59,829 nt of DNA from Deltaproteobacteria bacterium (GTDB taxonomy: Bacteria; Myxococcota_A; Polyangia; HGW-17; JAJRWW01). Numbering within the stretch: position 1 is the stretch's first letter; each line of letters begins with the position of its first letter. Shown here in pieces: positions 51,333 to 58,249 of this stretch. The notes under the pieces were generated by a model. The model worked only from the letters and a program-made list of their open reading frames with translations. It ran no database searches and was not told the DNA's origin. The stretch spans positions 1-59,829 of the forward strand of contig JAOZUO010000027.1 in the NCBI GenBank assembly GCA_029938605.1, in the 5' to 3' direction. The position numbers were made by a program, and so were the translations under genes.

Positions 51333-53063
51333 CTACTTCGATGCCGCGGCACACTTGTTGCGCACCTGGAACCGATAGTAGCCCAGCTCGTCTTTCCAGT
51401 ACTCCCCGGTAAACGGCCAGATAACGTGCTCGTCATCGACTTTCACTTTCTGCAACTTGACCTGGACCTTGATGACCTGGCCACGCATCTTGACGTCGAT
51501 GCCCTTGATCTTGACCTGGTTGATCTCGTACAGGATGTTATTCGCCTTCACCAGCATGCCCCGGATCTCACTGAGCAGCCGCTTGAGGCGCAGCCTGGAC
51601 ATCTCGCCGGCCTTGGCCACGGCGAGGGACTTCTGCAGCGAGAGGTCCTGCACGATGGAGTCGGCAATAGCCGTGGTTTTCCAGTCCCGGGCCGCGCTCT
51701 CGACCTGCTTGAGCTCGCGATCCAGCTCGTGCACGTAATCGAACTGCCGACGCAGGGTGCGGTCCACCAGGGCGGACTTGGCGAAGCGACCGATCTGCTC
51801 GTCGAGATCCGAGGTACCCTTAATGATCTTCTTGGCGAAGTTGTAGAACTCGTTGTTGTCGTCCTTGTTGCGCTTGACGACCTTCCGCATGGATTCGAAG
51901 AGCGTCATGTACTTGGTGCGGAACTCGTTGACGGACTCCGTGGAAGCCCGATAGCGACAGTTCTTAAAGTAGATCACCGCCCGCAGCAGGAAGGACTCGG
52001 GGAAGAACATGGTCTCGAAGAACGGAGCGTTCAGCGTATGGATGTTTCCCAGCGCCTTCTGGAAGCCCGCGAAGTCCTGCTTAAAGATTCGGCGAAGCTC
52101 GGCGTCGAGCATGAAGAAGGACCAGCTCTCCTCGAAGAGGGACTGCAGCCAGTTCGGCGACCGCTGCGGGATCTCCTCGTAGTACTTGACGGCAAGGTGG
52201 AACATGTTCTTCGCCGCGCCGTACAGCTTCATCATGCGATCGGCCTTGGACCGCTGGGCGGCGGACAGGGCGATCTGACCGGCCTGGTAGAACACCCGGG
52301 CCAGGGAGAGCTTGGCGAGCTCCATGAACATCTTGATCCCGGGGCCCTTCTTCTGGATCTTGCCGGCCTCGCGGAGGATCTGCTTGAAGGCGCGGGAGGC
52401 CTTCACCGGGAAACCGCGGCGCACGTAGGTAACGCCCTCGAAGAACTTGGATCGGATGAAAAACTTGGAAGTGGGCTCGATGCGGCGGAAGAGCACGATG
52501 GCCTTGTCCCAGCTCTTGGTGTCGCCTTGACGATAGAAGAACCGGCCCAGGTAGAAGATCAGCTCGTCCCGGATGGAGGCCAGCTCCGGCGCGTCCAGGG
52601 CGGACTCCGGATACTTGCCGATCTTATCGAGGATACCCGCGGACTCAGGCAGCTTCCGCTGGAGGGAAGCCAGCCAGATCAACGTGGCCTTGTAATATTT
52701 GTGGGCATCCCCCTTCTCGACGATCTTGTCGAAGTAGCTCAGGGAGGCCGAGTAGAACCGTAAATGATAGAGCGACTTCCCCATGAAGAACTGGGCGCGC
52801 TCCTTCGTGGTCTCGTCGTCCTCCTTATGAGTGAGGACCTTGTGCAGGAAGATGGACCCGCTGTAGTAGTCCTTGTTCCCGTAGAACTTGATGGCTCGTT
52901 TCATGGTCTTGGACTCAGGCTTCGACTTGCCCACCTCGACCGGAGCGAAGACCATCTCTCCGCCCTCCTTATCAGCCTTTTTACGACCCTGTGCCTCGGG
53001 CACGGTAAAAACGACCACGAGTGCCACTGTCAGCAGGCCTACGCCAAGCTTGAACGCGCCCAT
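51333..53063 (-). CDS. Periplasmic TPR protein, first gene of the Glt-like cluster
   Basis: 576 aa. The start at 53063 is preferred over 53102 because AAAGGGG precedes it and a signal peptide follows directly (AFKLGVGLLTVALVVVFTVP, cleavage near AQG). TPR-type helices are seen at about 40-130 (AIKFYGNKDYYSGSIFLHKV, AQFFMGKSLYHLRFYSASL) and 165-260. The C-terminal 100 residues change to a beta-like segment (INQVKIKGIDVKMRGQVIKV). A periplasmic TPR protein near the cluster fits GltC of Myxococcus, though there gltC lies in a different locus; I therefore give no symbol. A sigma-70-type promoter (53164-53137) and nested inverted repeats sit upstream. The next gene, GltD-like, starts 119 nt downstream. 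Confidence 0.78.
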   Translation of the reverse strand: MGAFKLGVGLLTVALVVVFTVPEAQGRKKADKEGGEMVFAPVEVGKSKPESKTMKRAIKFYGNKDYYSGSIFLHKVLTHKEDDETTKERAQFFMGKSLYHLRFYSASLSYFDKIVEKGDAHKYYKATLIWLASLQRKLPESAGILDKIGKYPESALDAPELASIRDELIFYLGRFFYRQGDTKSWDKAIVLFRRIEPTSKFFIRSKFFEGVTYVRRGFPVKASRAFKQILREAGKIQKKGPGIKMFMELAKLSLARVFYQAGQIALSAAQRSKADRMMKLYGAAKNMFHLAVKYYEEIPQRSPNWLQSLFEESWSFFMLDAELRRIFKQDFAGFQKALGNIHTLNAPFFETMFFPESFLLRAVIYFKNCRYRASTESVNEFRTKYMTLFESMRKVVKRNKDDNNEFYNFAKKIIKGTSDLDEQIGRFAKSALVDRTLRRQFDYVHELDRELKQVESAARDWKTTAIADSIVQDLSLQKSLAVAKAGEMSRLRLKRLLSEIRGMLVKANNILYEINQVKIKGIDVKMRGQVIKVQVKLQKVKVDDEHVIWPFTGEYWKDELGYYRFQVRNKCAAASK

Positions 53064-53085
53064 GTGCAAAACCCCTTTATTCGTC

Positions 53086-53109
53086 CGGTTTCTAACCGTC
53101 ATTCGGTTA
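53086..53109. promoter_or_regulatory. Interlocking inverted repeats in the leader of the Glt-like cluster
   Basis: CGGTT (53086-53090), AACCG (53094-53098) and CGGTT (53104-53108) share one core, so the middle arm can pair with either neighbour; with the right one it makes TAACCG-TCATT-CGGTTA. Mutually exclusive hairpins between promoter and start codon suggest either a repressor with a repeated half-site or an attenuation switch. Confidence 0.4.
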
Positions 53110-53136
53110 CCACCCAGCTACAATAATGCGTGGTGG

Positions 53137-53164
53137 AGTATACGAAAACCACGGCGATCCGCAA
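53137..53164 (-). promoter_or_regulatory. Sigma-70-type promoter of the Glt-like cluster
   Basis: On the minus strand TTGCGG (53164-53159), a 16-bp spacer, TATACT (53142-53137; 5 of 6 to consensus). Transcripts would begin near 53130, about 70 nt upstream of the start codon at 53063. Confidence 0.45.
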
Positions 53165-53291
53165 GGAAAAATACTCGATTTTCGGGGCGTTGTGGCGCCG
53201 GCGGATCTCACGGCGAGGTCTAGAGATTTCGCTGGGGTATCGGGTGAGGACCCTTGGCGTCTTTTTTTTTCGCGAGAACCCATGTGCTGGC

Positions 53292-53319
53292 TTGACTCAC
53301 AAATCCGTTTGAATATCAT
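53292..53319 (+). promoter_or_regulatory. Sigma-70-type promoter for the Cys-rich lipoprotein
   Basis: TTGACT (53292-53297), a 16-bp spacer, TATCAT (53314-53319), each 5 of 6 to consensus; the best such match in the window. The leader to the ATG is about 60 nt. Confidence 0.55.
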
Positions 53320-53387
53320 GGTTATGCTTTCGTAATTGGTGTAGACTCCGCGCATCCAGCCAGTCATCTGAGTTCAGGAGAGTGTTC

Positions 53388-53867
53388 ATGCTTCAGTCAG
53401 CGCGTATCGTGCCCATGCTTTTTGTCGTGTCCATGATCGTCGCCGGATGCAACCAGAACGACCTAGGTCGGTACTGCTTCGTCGGCGCCGAGGGCGGTGA
53501 AAACTCGAATTCCATGTCCCTCACCATCTTGAACACGGAGGCTCCCGAGTGCGGAGAGCGGCTCTGTCTCAAGCAGGGTGGGTACAAGTGCGTCGAAGGA
53601 GTCGATAACTGCTCGACCATTCCGGAAGACCAGGTGAAGATCCAGCCCATGTGCACCAAGGAGTGCACCGAGAATAAGGACTGCGAGAAGAGCGACGAGA
53701 ACGTGAACAGCTGCGCGAAGTACGTCTGCCAGGAGCAGGGCGCCGAGACCGGCTTCGGAGAGCACTGCATCTGCGTGTGCCTGGACTACATCAGGAACGA
53801 ATCCGGCAACCCCATCACCGTCGAGACCTACAACGACGAGGAGGACTACAACTCCTGTACCCTGTAG
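53388..53867 (+). CDS. Cysteine-rich lipoprotein
   Basis: 159 aa. The ATG at 53388 has AGGAG at 53375-53379; a GTG two codons earlier is less likely. Lipoprotein signal ending IVAGC. Besides the lipid Cys, the mature chain has 14 more Cys in 135 residues, spaced as short CxC, CxxxC and CxxxxxC groups, with many Asp, Glu and Asn. An even number suggests up to seven disulfides, so a small knotted surface domain is likely, possibly EGF-like or metal-binding. No family recognised. It has its own promoter and is divergent from the Glt-like cluster. Short Cys-rich lipoproteins of this kind are common in myxobacteria. Confidence 0.75.
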   Translation: MLQSARIVPMLFVVSMIVAGCNQNDLGRYCFVGAEGGENSNSMSLTILNTEAPECGERLCLKQGGYKCVEGVDNCSTIPEDQVKIQPMCTKECTENKDCEKSDENVNSCAKYVCQEQGAETGFGEHCICVCLDYIRNESGNPITVETYNDEEDYNSCTL

Positions 53868-53934
53868 TCACCCGCCTCGCCTCATCCCGCCCCCCCCCTA
53901 AATAAATAAGTATCCGACACCTCCGGTAGGTTGG

Positions 53935-54324
53935 CTACCGCCAGGGGTCATTGACTTCAAAAGCGTTGGGGATCAGGCGTATCCGCTCCAGATTTTCACC
54001 GGCGAAGGTCACCACGTCAAAGCGCACAGGCACCTGTTCGAGGTCGTGGCACCGGAGATACCCCCGGGCAGTGCGGATCACCGCCGCCTGCTTCGCGACC
54101 CCGATGGACTCGGCGACATCGCCAAAATCTTCCCCGCGCCTGGCGCGCACCTCCACGAACACCAACACGTCACCATCCCAAGCGATGATGTCCAGCTCCC
54201 CGCGCTTCTCCCGATAGTTGCGATCCACAATGCGGTATCCGCGCCCTTCGAGCAGCGTCGCCGCGCGATCCTCGGCCATACGACCCGTGAGGTTGTGGTC
54301 TCCGATCCCCATCTTCGTCGGCAT
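53935..54324 (-). CDS. yraN: YraN/UPF0102 nuclease-like protein
   Basis: 129 aa. Typical UPF0102 pattern: GRMAEDRAATLLEGRGYRIV, then NYREKRGELDIIAWDGDVLVFVEVRAR with the conserved Glu, Asp and ExR/K residues of a restriction-endonuclease-like core. Biochemical role unsettled. I start at 54324; the frame stays open to 54492 but that part lies inside rplS. It follows rplS by 40 nt as the last gene of the rpsP operon. MGIGD at 54312 is an alternative start. Confidence 0.88.
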   Translation of the reverse strand: MPTKMGIGDHNLTGRMAEDRAATLLEGRGYRIVDRNYREKRGELDIIAWDGDVLVFVEVRARRGEDFGDVAESIGVAKQAAVIRTARGYLRCHDLEQVPVRFDVVTFAGENLERIRLIPNAFEVNDPWR

Positions 54325-54364
54325 CAATAAGGTAGCGAACAGGTGGCCTGGGGCCGTTGGGAGG

Positions 54365-54742
54365 TTACTGCTTCTTCTTGGACTTGGTGAAGGTGCGGGC
54401 CTTGATGCGGGCCGCGCGACCACGGCGCTCACGCAGGTAGTACAGCTTGGCCCGGCGAACCACGCCCCGCTGCTTGATCTCGACCTTCTCAACCCGGGGC
54501 GCCTTCAGGGGGAACACCCGCTCGACGCCCACGCCGTAGGAGACCTTGCGTACCGTGAAGGAGCCACCGCAGGAGCTGCGGTGAAAGCCGATGACCGCGC
54601 CCTCGAATACCTGCACGCGCTCTTTTTCGCCCTCGCGGATCCGCACATGGACGCGGACGGTGTCGCCCACGCGGAAATCAGGCAGCTCCGCGCCGGACTG
54701 TTCCTTGTTGATCATGGTGAGGATGGCGTTGACGTTACTCAT
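54365..54742 (-). CDS. rplS: 50S ribosomal protein L19
   Basis: 125 aa. FRVGDTVRVHVRIREGEKERVQVFEG and SYGVGVERVFPLKAPRVEKVE are hallmark L19 segments; the C-terminus has the usual basic tail KARTFTKSKKKQ. AGGAG precedes the ATG. It sits in the trmD operon as in most bacteria, here with the methyltransferase gene between trmD and rplS. Confidence 0.98.
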   Translation of the reverse strand: MSNVNAILTMINKEQSGAELPDFRVGDTVRVHVRIREGEKERVQVFEGAVIGFHRSSCGGSFTVRKVSYGVGVERVFPLKAPRVEKVEIKQRGVVRRAKLYYLRERRGRAARIKARTFTKSKKKQ

Positions 54743-54861
54743 GAAATCTCAAGCTCCTGAGCCCCAAACCACGCGAGGGCCCGAAAAAAGGTACTCCGTT
54801 CTAGAGGCAAAGCCCGCCGATGTAAAGGGGAAAGATGAGATCCGAGGGGATCTAAGGGCAT

Positions 54862-55425
54862 CTAACGCCCAAAGAGGCGATCCAGGGCGATGGCCACCGC
54901 TGAACGCACCGAGAGGTGGTTGTAGCTCGTGGGCCCCCACACGGGGGACAGCCGGATCTGGGCTTGCTCGAATACCTGGTCCGCCAGCCCCCAGCCTGTG
55001 CCGAAGAGCATCATCACCGGTCGAGAATCGTCCTCACAATCCTGGCGCCAGCGTTCCCACTGTACGGTATGGGCCGCCGGACGTGCAGCCGTGGCGGCCA
55101 ACAGGGGGGCCGCTCCATGGTCCCCGGTGATCCGCTCCACCGCCGCGGCCAGGCTGGGCACGACCCTGACCAGCTCCATGGCTTGGCGGCGGGGTTGGTC
55201 GGGTATGCCTTCGTTCGCCATCCAGTGGGCGACGATGTCGGACACCAGCTTCCGTTGGAGCAGCACCGGAGTCACGATGAAATAGCCGGCCAGGCCGTAG
55301 GTGCGGCTGGCGCGCGCGATGTCGTGAATATCGAGGTTGGTTACGGCGGTGGTCACCACCCGCCCCTCCCGGTTGTAGACCGGGTGGTGCACCAACGCCA
55401 CATAGGTCCGCGCAGCGAAGGTCAT
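54862..55425 (-). CDS. SPOUT-type RNA methyltransferase (PF09936 family)
   Basis: 187 aa. VALVHHPVYNREGRVVTTAVTNLDIHDIARASRTYG is the start of the family recalled as SAM-dependent RNA methyltransferase PF09936. Near the C-terminus LFGTGWGLAD and SYNHLSVRSAVAIALDRL resemble the trefoil-knot SAM-binding loop. Its RNA target is unknown. The ATG overlaps the trmD stop (ATGA), so the two are translationally coupled. This gene between trmD and rplS is known from several former Deltaproteobacteria and Aquificae, supporting the taxonomic guess. The frame extends to 55635, but that part lies inside trmD. Confidence 0.85.
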   Translation of the reverse strand: MTFAARTYVALVHHPVYNREGRVVTTAVTNLDIHDIARASRTYGLAGYFIVTPVLLQRKLVSDIVAHWMANEGIPDQPRRQAMELVRVVPSLAAAVERITGDHGAAPLLAATAARPAAHTVQWERWRQDCEDDSRPVMMLFGTGWGLADQVFEQAQIRLSPVWGPTSYNHLSVRSAVAIALDRLFGR

Positions 55426-56222
55426 GGGGTCCCATCCCCGTTTCCATCCCCGTTTTGGGCCTTTGGCGGAGGATGATCCCGCATGACCCGGCGATCCGCA
55501 TCGTCGAGATCCAGCCGGGCGAAGAGATCCGGACGTAGGGCCTTGGTGCGGTGTAGAGCCTGGGCCCTGCGCCAGGCGCGCACCCGGGCGTGATCTCCCG
55601 ATCGCAGCACCGCCGGGACCTCCCTCCCCTCCCACAGGGCGGGGCGGGTGTACTGGGGGTACTCCAGCAGCCCCTGGGTGAAGGACTCATCCTCCGGCGA
55701 GGCGGCGTTGCCCAGCACGCCGGGCACCAGCCGGGTCACAGCCTCCACCACCACCATGGCGGCCACCTCACCGCCGGAAAGCACGTAATCACCGATGGAG
55801 ATCGTCTCGTCCACCACGCTTCGGATCCGATCGTCTATGCCCTCGTAGCGGCCGCACACCAGGATCAAGCCTGGCGCCTGGGCCAGCCCCTCGGCCCGTC
55901 GGTGATCCAGGGAGGGGCCCTGGGGGGTCATCAAAGCGCAGACCGCGCCCGCCGGGGCGAGATCCCGCGCCCGGGTGATGGCGGCCGCCATGGGCTCGGG
56001 CTTCATGATCATTCCCGCGCCGCCACCGAAGGGCGCATCGTCCACCGTTCGGTGAACGTCGCTGGTGAACTCCCGGGGATCCACCCGGTGCTCCTGAAGG
56101 ATCCCGGAGTCGAGCCCCTTGCCGATCAGGCTCGCTCGGAAAAAGGAGTCGAACATCTCGGGAAACAGCGTGATGACCACCACACCGAAAGGTCCGCCAG
56201 CAGGTGCGCTATCGTCCATCAT
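55422..56222 (-). CDS. trmD: tRNA (guanine-37-N1)-methyltransferase
   Basis: 266 aa. Knot and catalytic motifs are all present: VITLFPEMFDSFF, PFGGGAGMIMKPEP, CGRYEGIDDRI, SIGDYVLSGGEVAAMVVVEAVTRLVPGVLGN. It methylates G37 next to the anticodon and prevents +1 frameshifting. The ATG overlaps the rimM stop, and its own stop overlaps the next gene's start. A short Asn/Gly/Asp tail at the C-terminus (QNGDGNGDG) is unusual but harmless. Confidence 0.98.
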   Translation of the reverse strand: MMDDSAPAGGPFGVVVITLFPEMFDSFFRASLIGKGLDSGILQEHRVDPREFTSDVHRTVDDAPFGGGAGMIMKPEPMAAAITRARDLAPAGAVCALMTPQGPSLDHRRAEGLAQAPGLILVCGRYEGIDDRIRSVVDETISIGDYVLSGGEVAAMVVVEAVTRLVPGVLGNAASPEDESFTQGLLEYPQYTRPALWEGREVPAVLRSGDHARVRAWRRAQALHRTKALRPDLFARLDLDDADRRVMRDHPPPKAQNGDGNGDGTP

Positions 56223-56773
56223 TTTTTATCCAAATGGCCCACGGCGTCCCAGAGCCCATCGGGGAGATCCAGCACCAGCCGCCGGCCGTCGAAGTCCGCG
56301 ATGAACTGCGAAACGGCGGGCACGTTGTGGATCCGTTGGTCTCGTCGAATGAGCAGAAGGGACTGCGCCCCGTTGTCTCCGATCTCCTCCACGGTGCCCA
56401 GGACCTCTCCCTCCGGGGTCTGGACCGCACATCCCACCGTGTCCCGCAGATAGAACTCATCGGGCTCCAGGGGCTCGAGCTGCTCCCGAGACGCCAGGAC
56501 CAGGGCTCCCCTCAACGCCTCGGCCTCGTCACGATAGCAGCAGCGCTCCAACTGGACCAAGGGCAGCCCCTTGCTACCGGGCTGCACCCGCACCAGCGCG
56601 TGCTCCACCTCGCGGCCGTCCGGCAGACGCAGCACCACCCGGCGCAACCGCTGGAGGATCTCCGGATCCACGGCGAAGAGCTTCACCCGGATCACACCGT
56701 CCAGACCATGGGCCCGGGCCACAACACCAATCTCAATTAGCTGGTTCACAGGGTAGGGGTCCGCCGGAAACAA
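56219..56773 (-). CDS. rimM: 16S rRNA processing protein RimM
   Basis: 184 aa. N-terminal domain IEIGVVARAHGLDGVIRVKLF and the PRC-barrel-like second domain FYLRDTVGCAVQTPEGEVLGTVEEI. It helps 30S assembly by binding S19. The annotated start is TTG, with AGGCGG six bases upstream; a GTG at 56749 is the main alternative. Stop and trmD start overlap (ATGA). Confidence 0.96.
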   Translation of the reverse strand: MFPADPYPVNQLIEIGVVARAHGLDGVIRVKLFAVDPEILQRLRRVVLRLPDGREVEHALVRVQPGSKGLPLVQLERCCYRDEAEALRGALVLASREQLEPLEPDEFYLRDTVGCAVQTPEGEVLGTVEEIGDNGAQSLLLIRRDQRIHNVPAVSQFIADFDGRRLVLDLPDGLWDAVGHLDKK

Positions 56774-56821
56774 AAATAACCGCCTGGGATCTCCGCTCCG
56801 GTCTCGAGCCGCGCTCCGTCG

Positions 56822-57085
56822 CTATTCGAGGATCTCGAGGAGCGCGCGTTTTCGCAGCTTGGTGGACGCGGCGGTGAGGATCAGGCGCATGGCGCGAGCC
56901 GTCCGGCCCTCCTTGCCGATGACCTTGCCCAGGTCCTCTTTCGCCACCCGGAGCTCAAGCACCGACGTCTGATCCCCCCGGATCTCGTTCACATGCACCT
57001 GTTCTGGGTTGTCCACAAGCATCTGGGCGATCAAGGTGATCAGGTCTTTAAGGGAGCTGTCGTTCGCTTGTCCGTTTTCGCTCAT
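56822..57085 (-). CDS. khpA: KH-domain RNA-binding protein
   Basis: 87 aa. A lone KH domain with the GxxG loop in [18 protein letters not shown], preceded by [17 protein letters not shown]. It matches KhpA (YlqC) in length and in its location between rpsP and rimM. Known as a global RNA-binding protein partner in other bacteria. AGAGGTG precedes the ATG. Confidence 0.94.
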   Translation of the reverse strand: MSENGQANDSSLKDLITLIAQMLVDNPEQVHVNEIRGDQTSVLELRVAKEDLGKVIGKEGRTARAMRLILTAASTKLRKRALLEILE

Positions 57086-57134
57086 CTGCGCACCTCTGAT
57101 CGCTCGACACCACCATCACACCCGAAACGCGGAG

Positions 57135-57158
57135 CTACGGAACTACGGAACTACGGAA
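57135..57158. repeat. Three exact copies of CTACGGAA
   Basis: Tandem 8-bp repeat at 57135, 57143 and 57151, in the gap between rpsP and khpA and preceded by a related AGCTACGG. It lies in the transcribed leader of khpA and could be a slippage product or a protein-binding motif. Confidence 0.8.
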
Positions 57159-57212
57159 CTTTCAAGGCCTTTGTCCCAGTCTAGGAGACGACAGCCTGAC
57201 AGCAGCGCGAAG

Positions 57213-57476
57213 CTACTGACCAGCGACTGCGACTGCCTCTTCCCGGGCCCTCTTCGCCAATGCGGTCACCGTTCGGCTGGTCTTCGCTCCGTTTTCGAGC
57301 CAATAATCGAGCCTTCCCAGATCGAGTTTTATCTCGCCCGGGTCCTTCAGGGGATCGTAGTGCCCGATGGATTCAATGAAGCGTCCGTCGCGCGGGCTGC
57401 GCACGTCGGTCACGACGATCCGATAGAAGGGACGCTTCTTCGCGCCTTTCCTCGAAAGTCTCACTCTGACTGCCAT
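57213..57476 (-). CDS. rpsP: 30S ribosomal protein S16
   Basis: 87 aa. [20 protein letters not shown], then [12 protein letters not shown] and [13 protein letters not shown] are diagnostic. GGAGAGGA precedes the chosen ATG at 57476; a longer opening to 57527 lacks family residues. First gene of the operon rpsP-khpA-rimM-trmD-methyltransferase-rplS-yraN, driven by the promoter at 57678-57650. Confidence 0.98.
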   Translation of the reverse strand: MAVRVRLSRKGAKKRPFYRIVVTDVRSPRDGRFIESIGHYDPLKDPGEIKLDLGRLDYWLENGAKTSRTVTALAKRAREEAVAVAGQ

Positions 57477-57806
57477 CGCTCTGTCCTCTCCGAACAGATC
57501 CCATCGGGTCGCGTTCCACTGACGCAACGCATCTTTGAGAGATGCCCGACGTCATATCGCATTTACTGTAGCACAGGTTTGTGCCTCGTACACCCAGGGA
57601 CCGGTCCTCCTAATACTTGGGTCGTGGCGACCCGAATTCAGAACTCGCGTTACTAATCGAGCGCCACTGGTCTGTCAAGCCCTTGCAATTACAAGTTTCG
57701 CTGCCGAACCCCCAAAGCACGAGCGCCGCGATCACTCGCGATAACCGCACCTTGACACCCCTTGGCGCCCCGAAAGACCAAATGGTCTGTCTCGGGGTAG
57801 GTCAGT
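57477..57806. other. Leader and promoter region of the rpsP operon
   Basis: 330 bp between tRNA-Val and rpsP. It holds the rpsP promoter (57678-57650) and, just upstream of its -35 box, a near-palindrome CTTGCAATTACAAG (57682-57695) that could be an operator. No protein gene seen: the plus-strand frames across it have no supporting signals. Confidence 0.55.
57650..57678 (-). promoter_or_regulatory. Sigma-70-type promoter of the rpsP operon
   Basis: On the minus strand TTGACA (57678-57673; perfect), a 17-bp spacer, TAGTAA (57655-57650). Start near 57643, giving a leader of about 165 nt before rpsP. Confidence 0.5.
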
Positions 57807-57878
57807 TGGGCGATATTGGATTCGAACCAATGACTTCCACCGTGTGAGGATGGCACTCTTCCGCTGAGTTAATCGCCC
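57807..57878 (-). tRNA. tRNA-Val (anticodon CAC)
   Basis: 72-nt cloverleaf on the minus strand. Acceptor arm GGGCGAT pairs with ATCGCCC, D-arm ACTC/GAGT, anticodon stem CCATC/GGTGG with loop CTCACAC and anticodon CAC, T-arm ATTGG-TTCGAAT-CCAAT, discriminator A. The 3' CCA is not encoded. CAC reads GUG valine codons. Confidence 0.95.
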
Positions 57879-57957
57879 GGCAGAACGGACCGCCTTGTAA
57901 CATACGGCCTCCGGTCACGCAATGGAGAAAGTGGAGCCCTGGCACCGGGTCCTGGGC

Positions 57958-58239
57958 TCAATCATCCACGGACACGACCTCGCCCCGCAACCGCTCAGCT
58001 TTCTGGTGATTCTTGCACCCCGTCTCGAAGGCCTTGAGCAGCCGCTTGGCAGCCTCGTAGCTCCGGAAGGGCAGCAACATCACGTGGCCTCCTTCGTCGG
58101 TGGTCCGAATGTCGTACAGCGCCTCCTCCAAGGGCACACCGGACTCCCCGCGGCCCACGAGAAAACGCAGATAGTCGCGCTCCCGATCCCGTGTGGGGAC
58201 CACGGTAAAGCCGGCGGACACAGGTAGCAAGGAAGCCAT
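57958..58239 (-). CDS. Small conserved protein, possibly DUF4911-like
   Basis: 93 aa, start ATG with GAGGG six bases upstream. Soluble alpha/beta-type sequence: RERDYLRFLVGRGESGVPLEEALYDI, then a GGHVMLLPFRSYEAAKRLLKAF block that resembles small domains of the DUF4911 kind; the assignment is tentative. It starts 10 nt after the DUF362 gene, so the two are co-transcribed and may act together. Confidence 0.6.
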   Translation of the reverse strand: MASLLPVSAGFTVVPTRDRERDYLRFLVGRGESGVPLEEALYDIRTTDEGGHVMLLPFRSYEAAKRLLKAFETGCKNHQKAERLRGEVVSVDD

Positions 58240-58249
58240 GAACGACCCT

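Larger units (their letters stand above)
53064..53387. other. Divergent regulatory region at the head of the Glt-like cluster
   Basis: 324 bp with no gene. It contains a leftward promoter (53164-53137), interlocking inverted repeats in the leader (53086-53109), a rightward promoter (53292-53319) and an isolated run of nine T on the plus strand (53262-53270) behind a weak GGGT-GAGG-ACCC hairpin. Confidence 0.6.

Noticed and set aside
49690-51378. 562-codon plus-strand reading frame
   Set aside because: Antisense shadow of the 1178-aa TPR gene, with low-complexity His/Val/Leu-rich composition and no domain.
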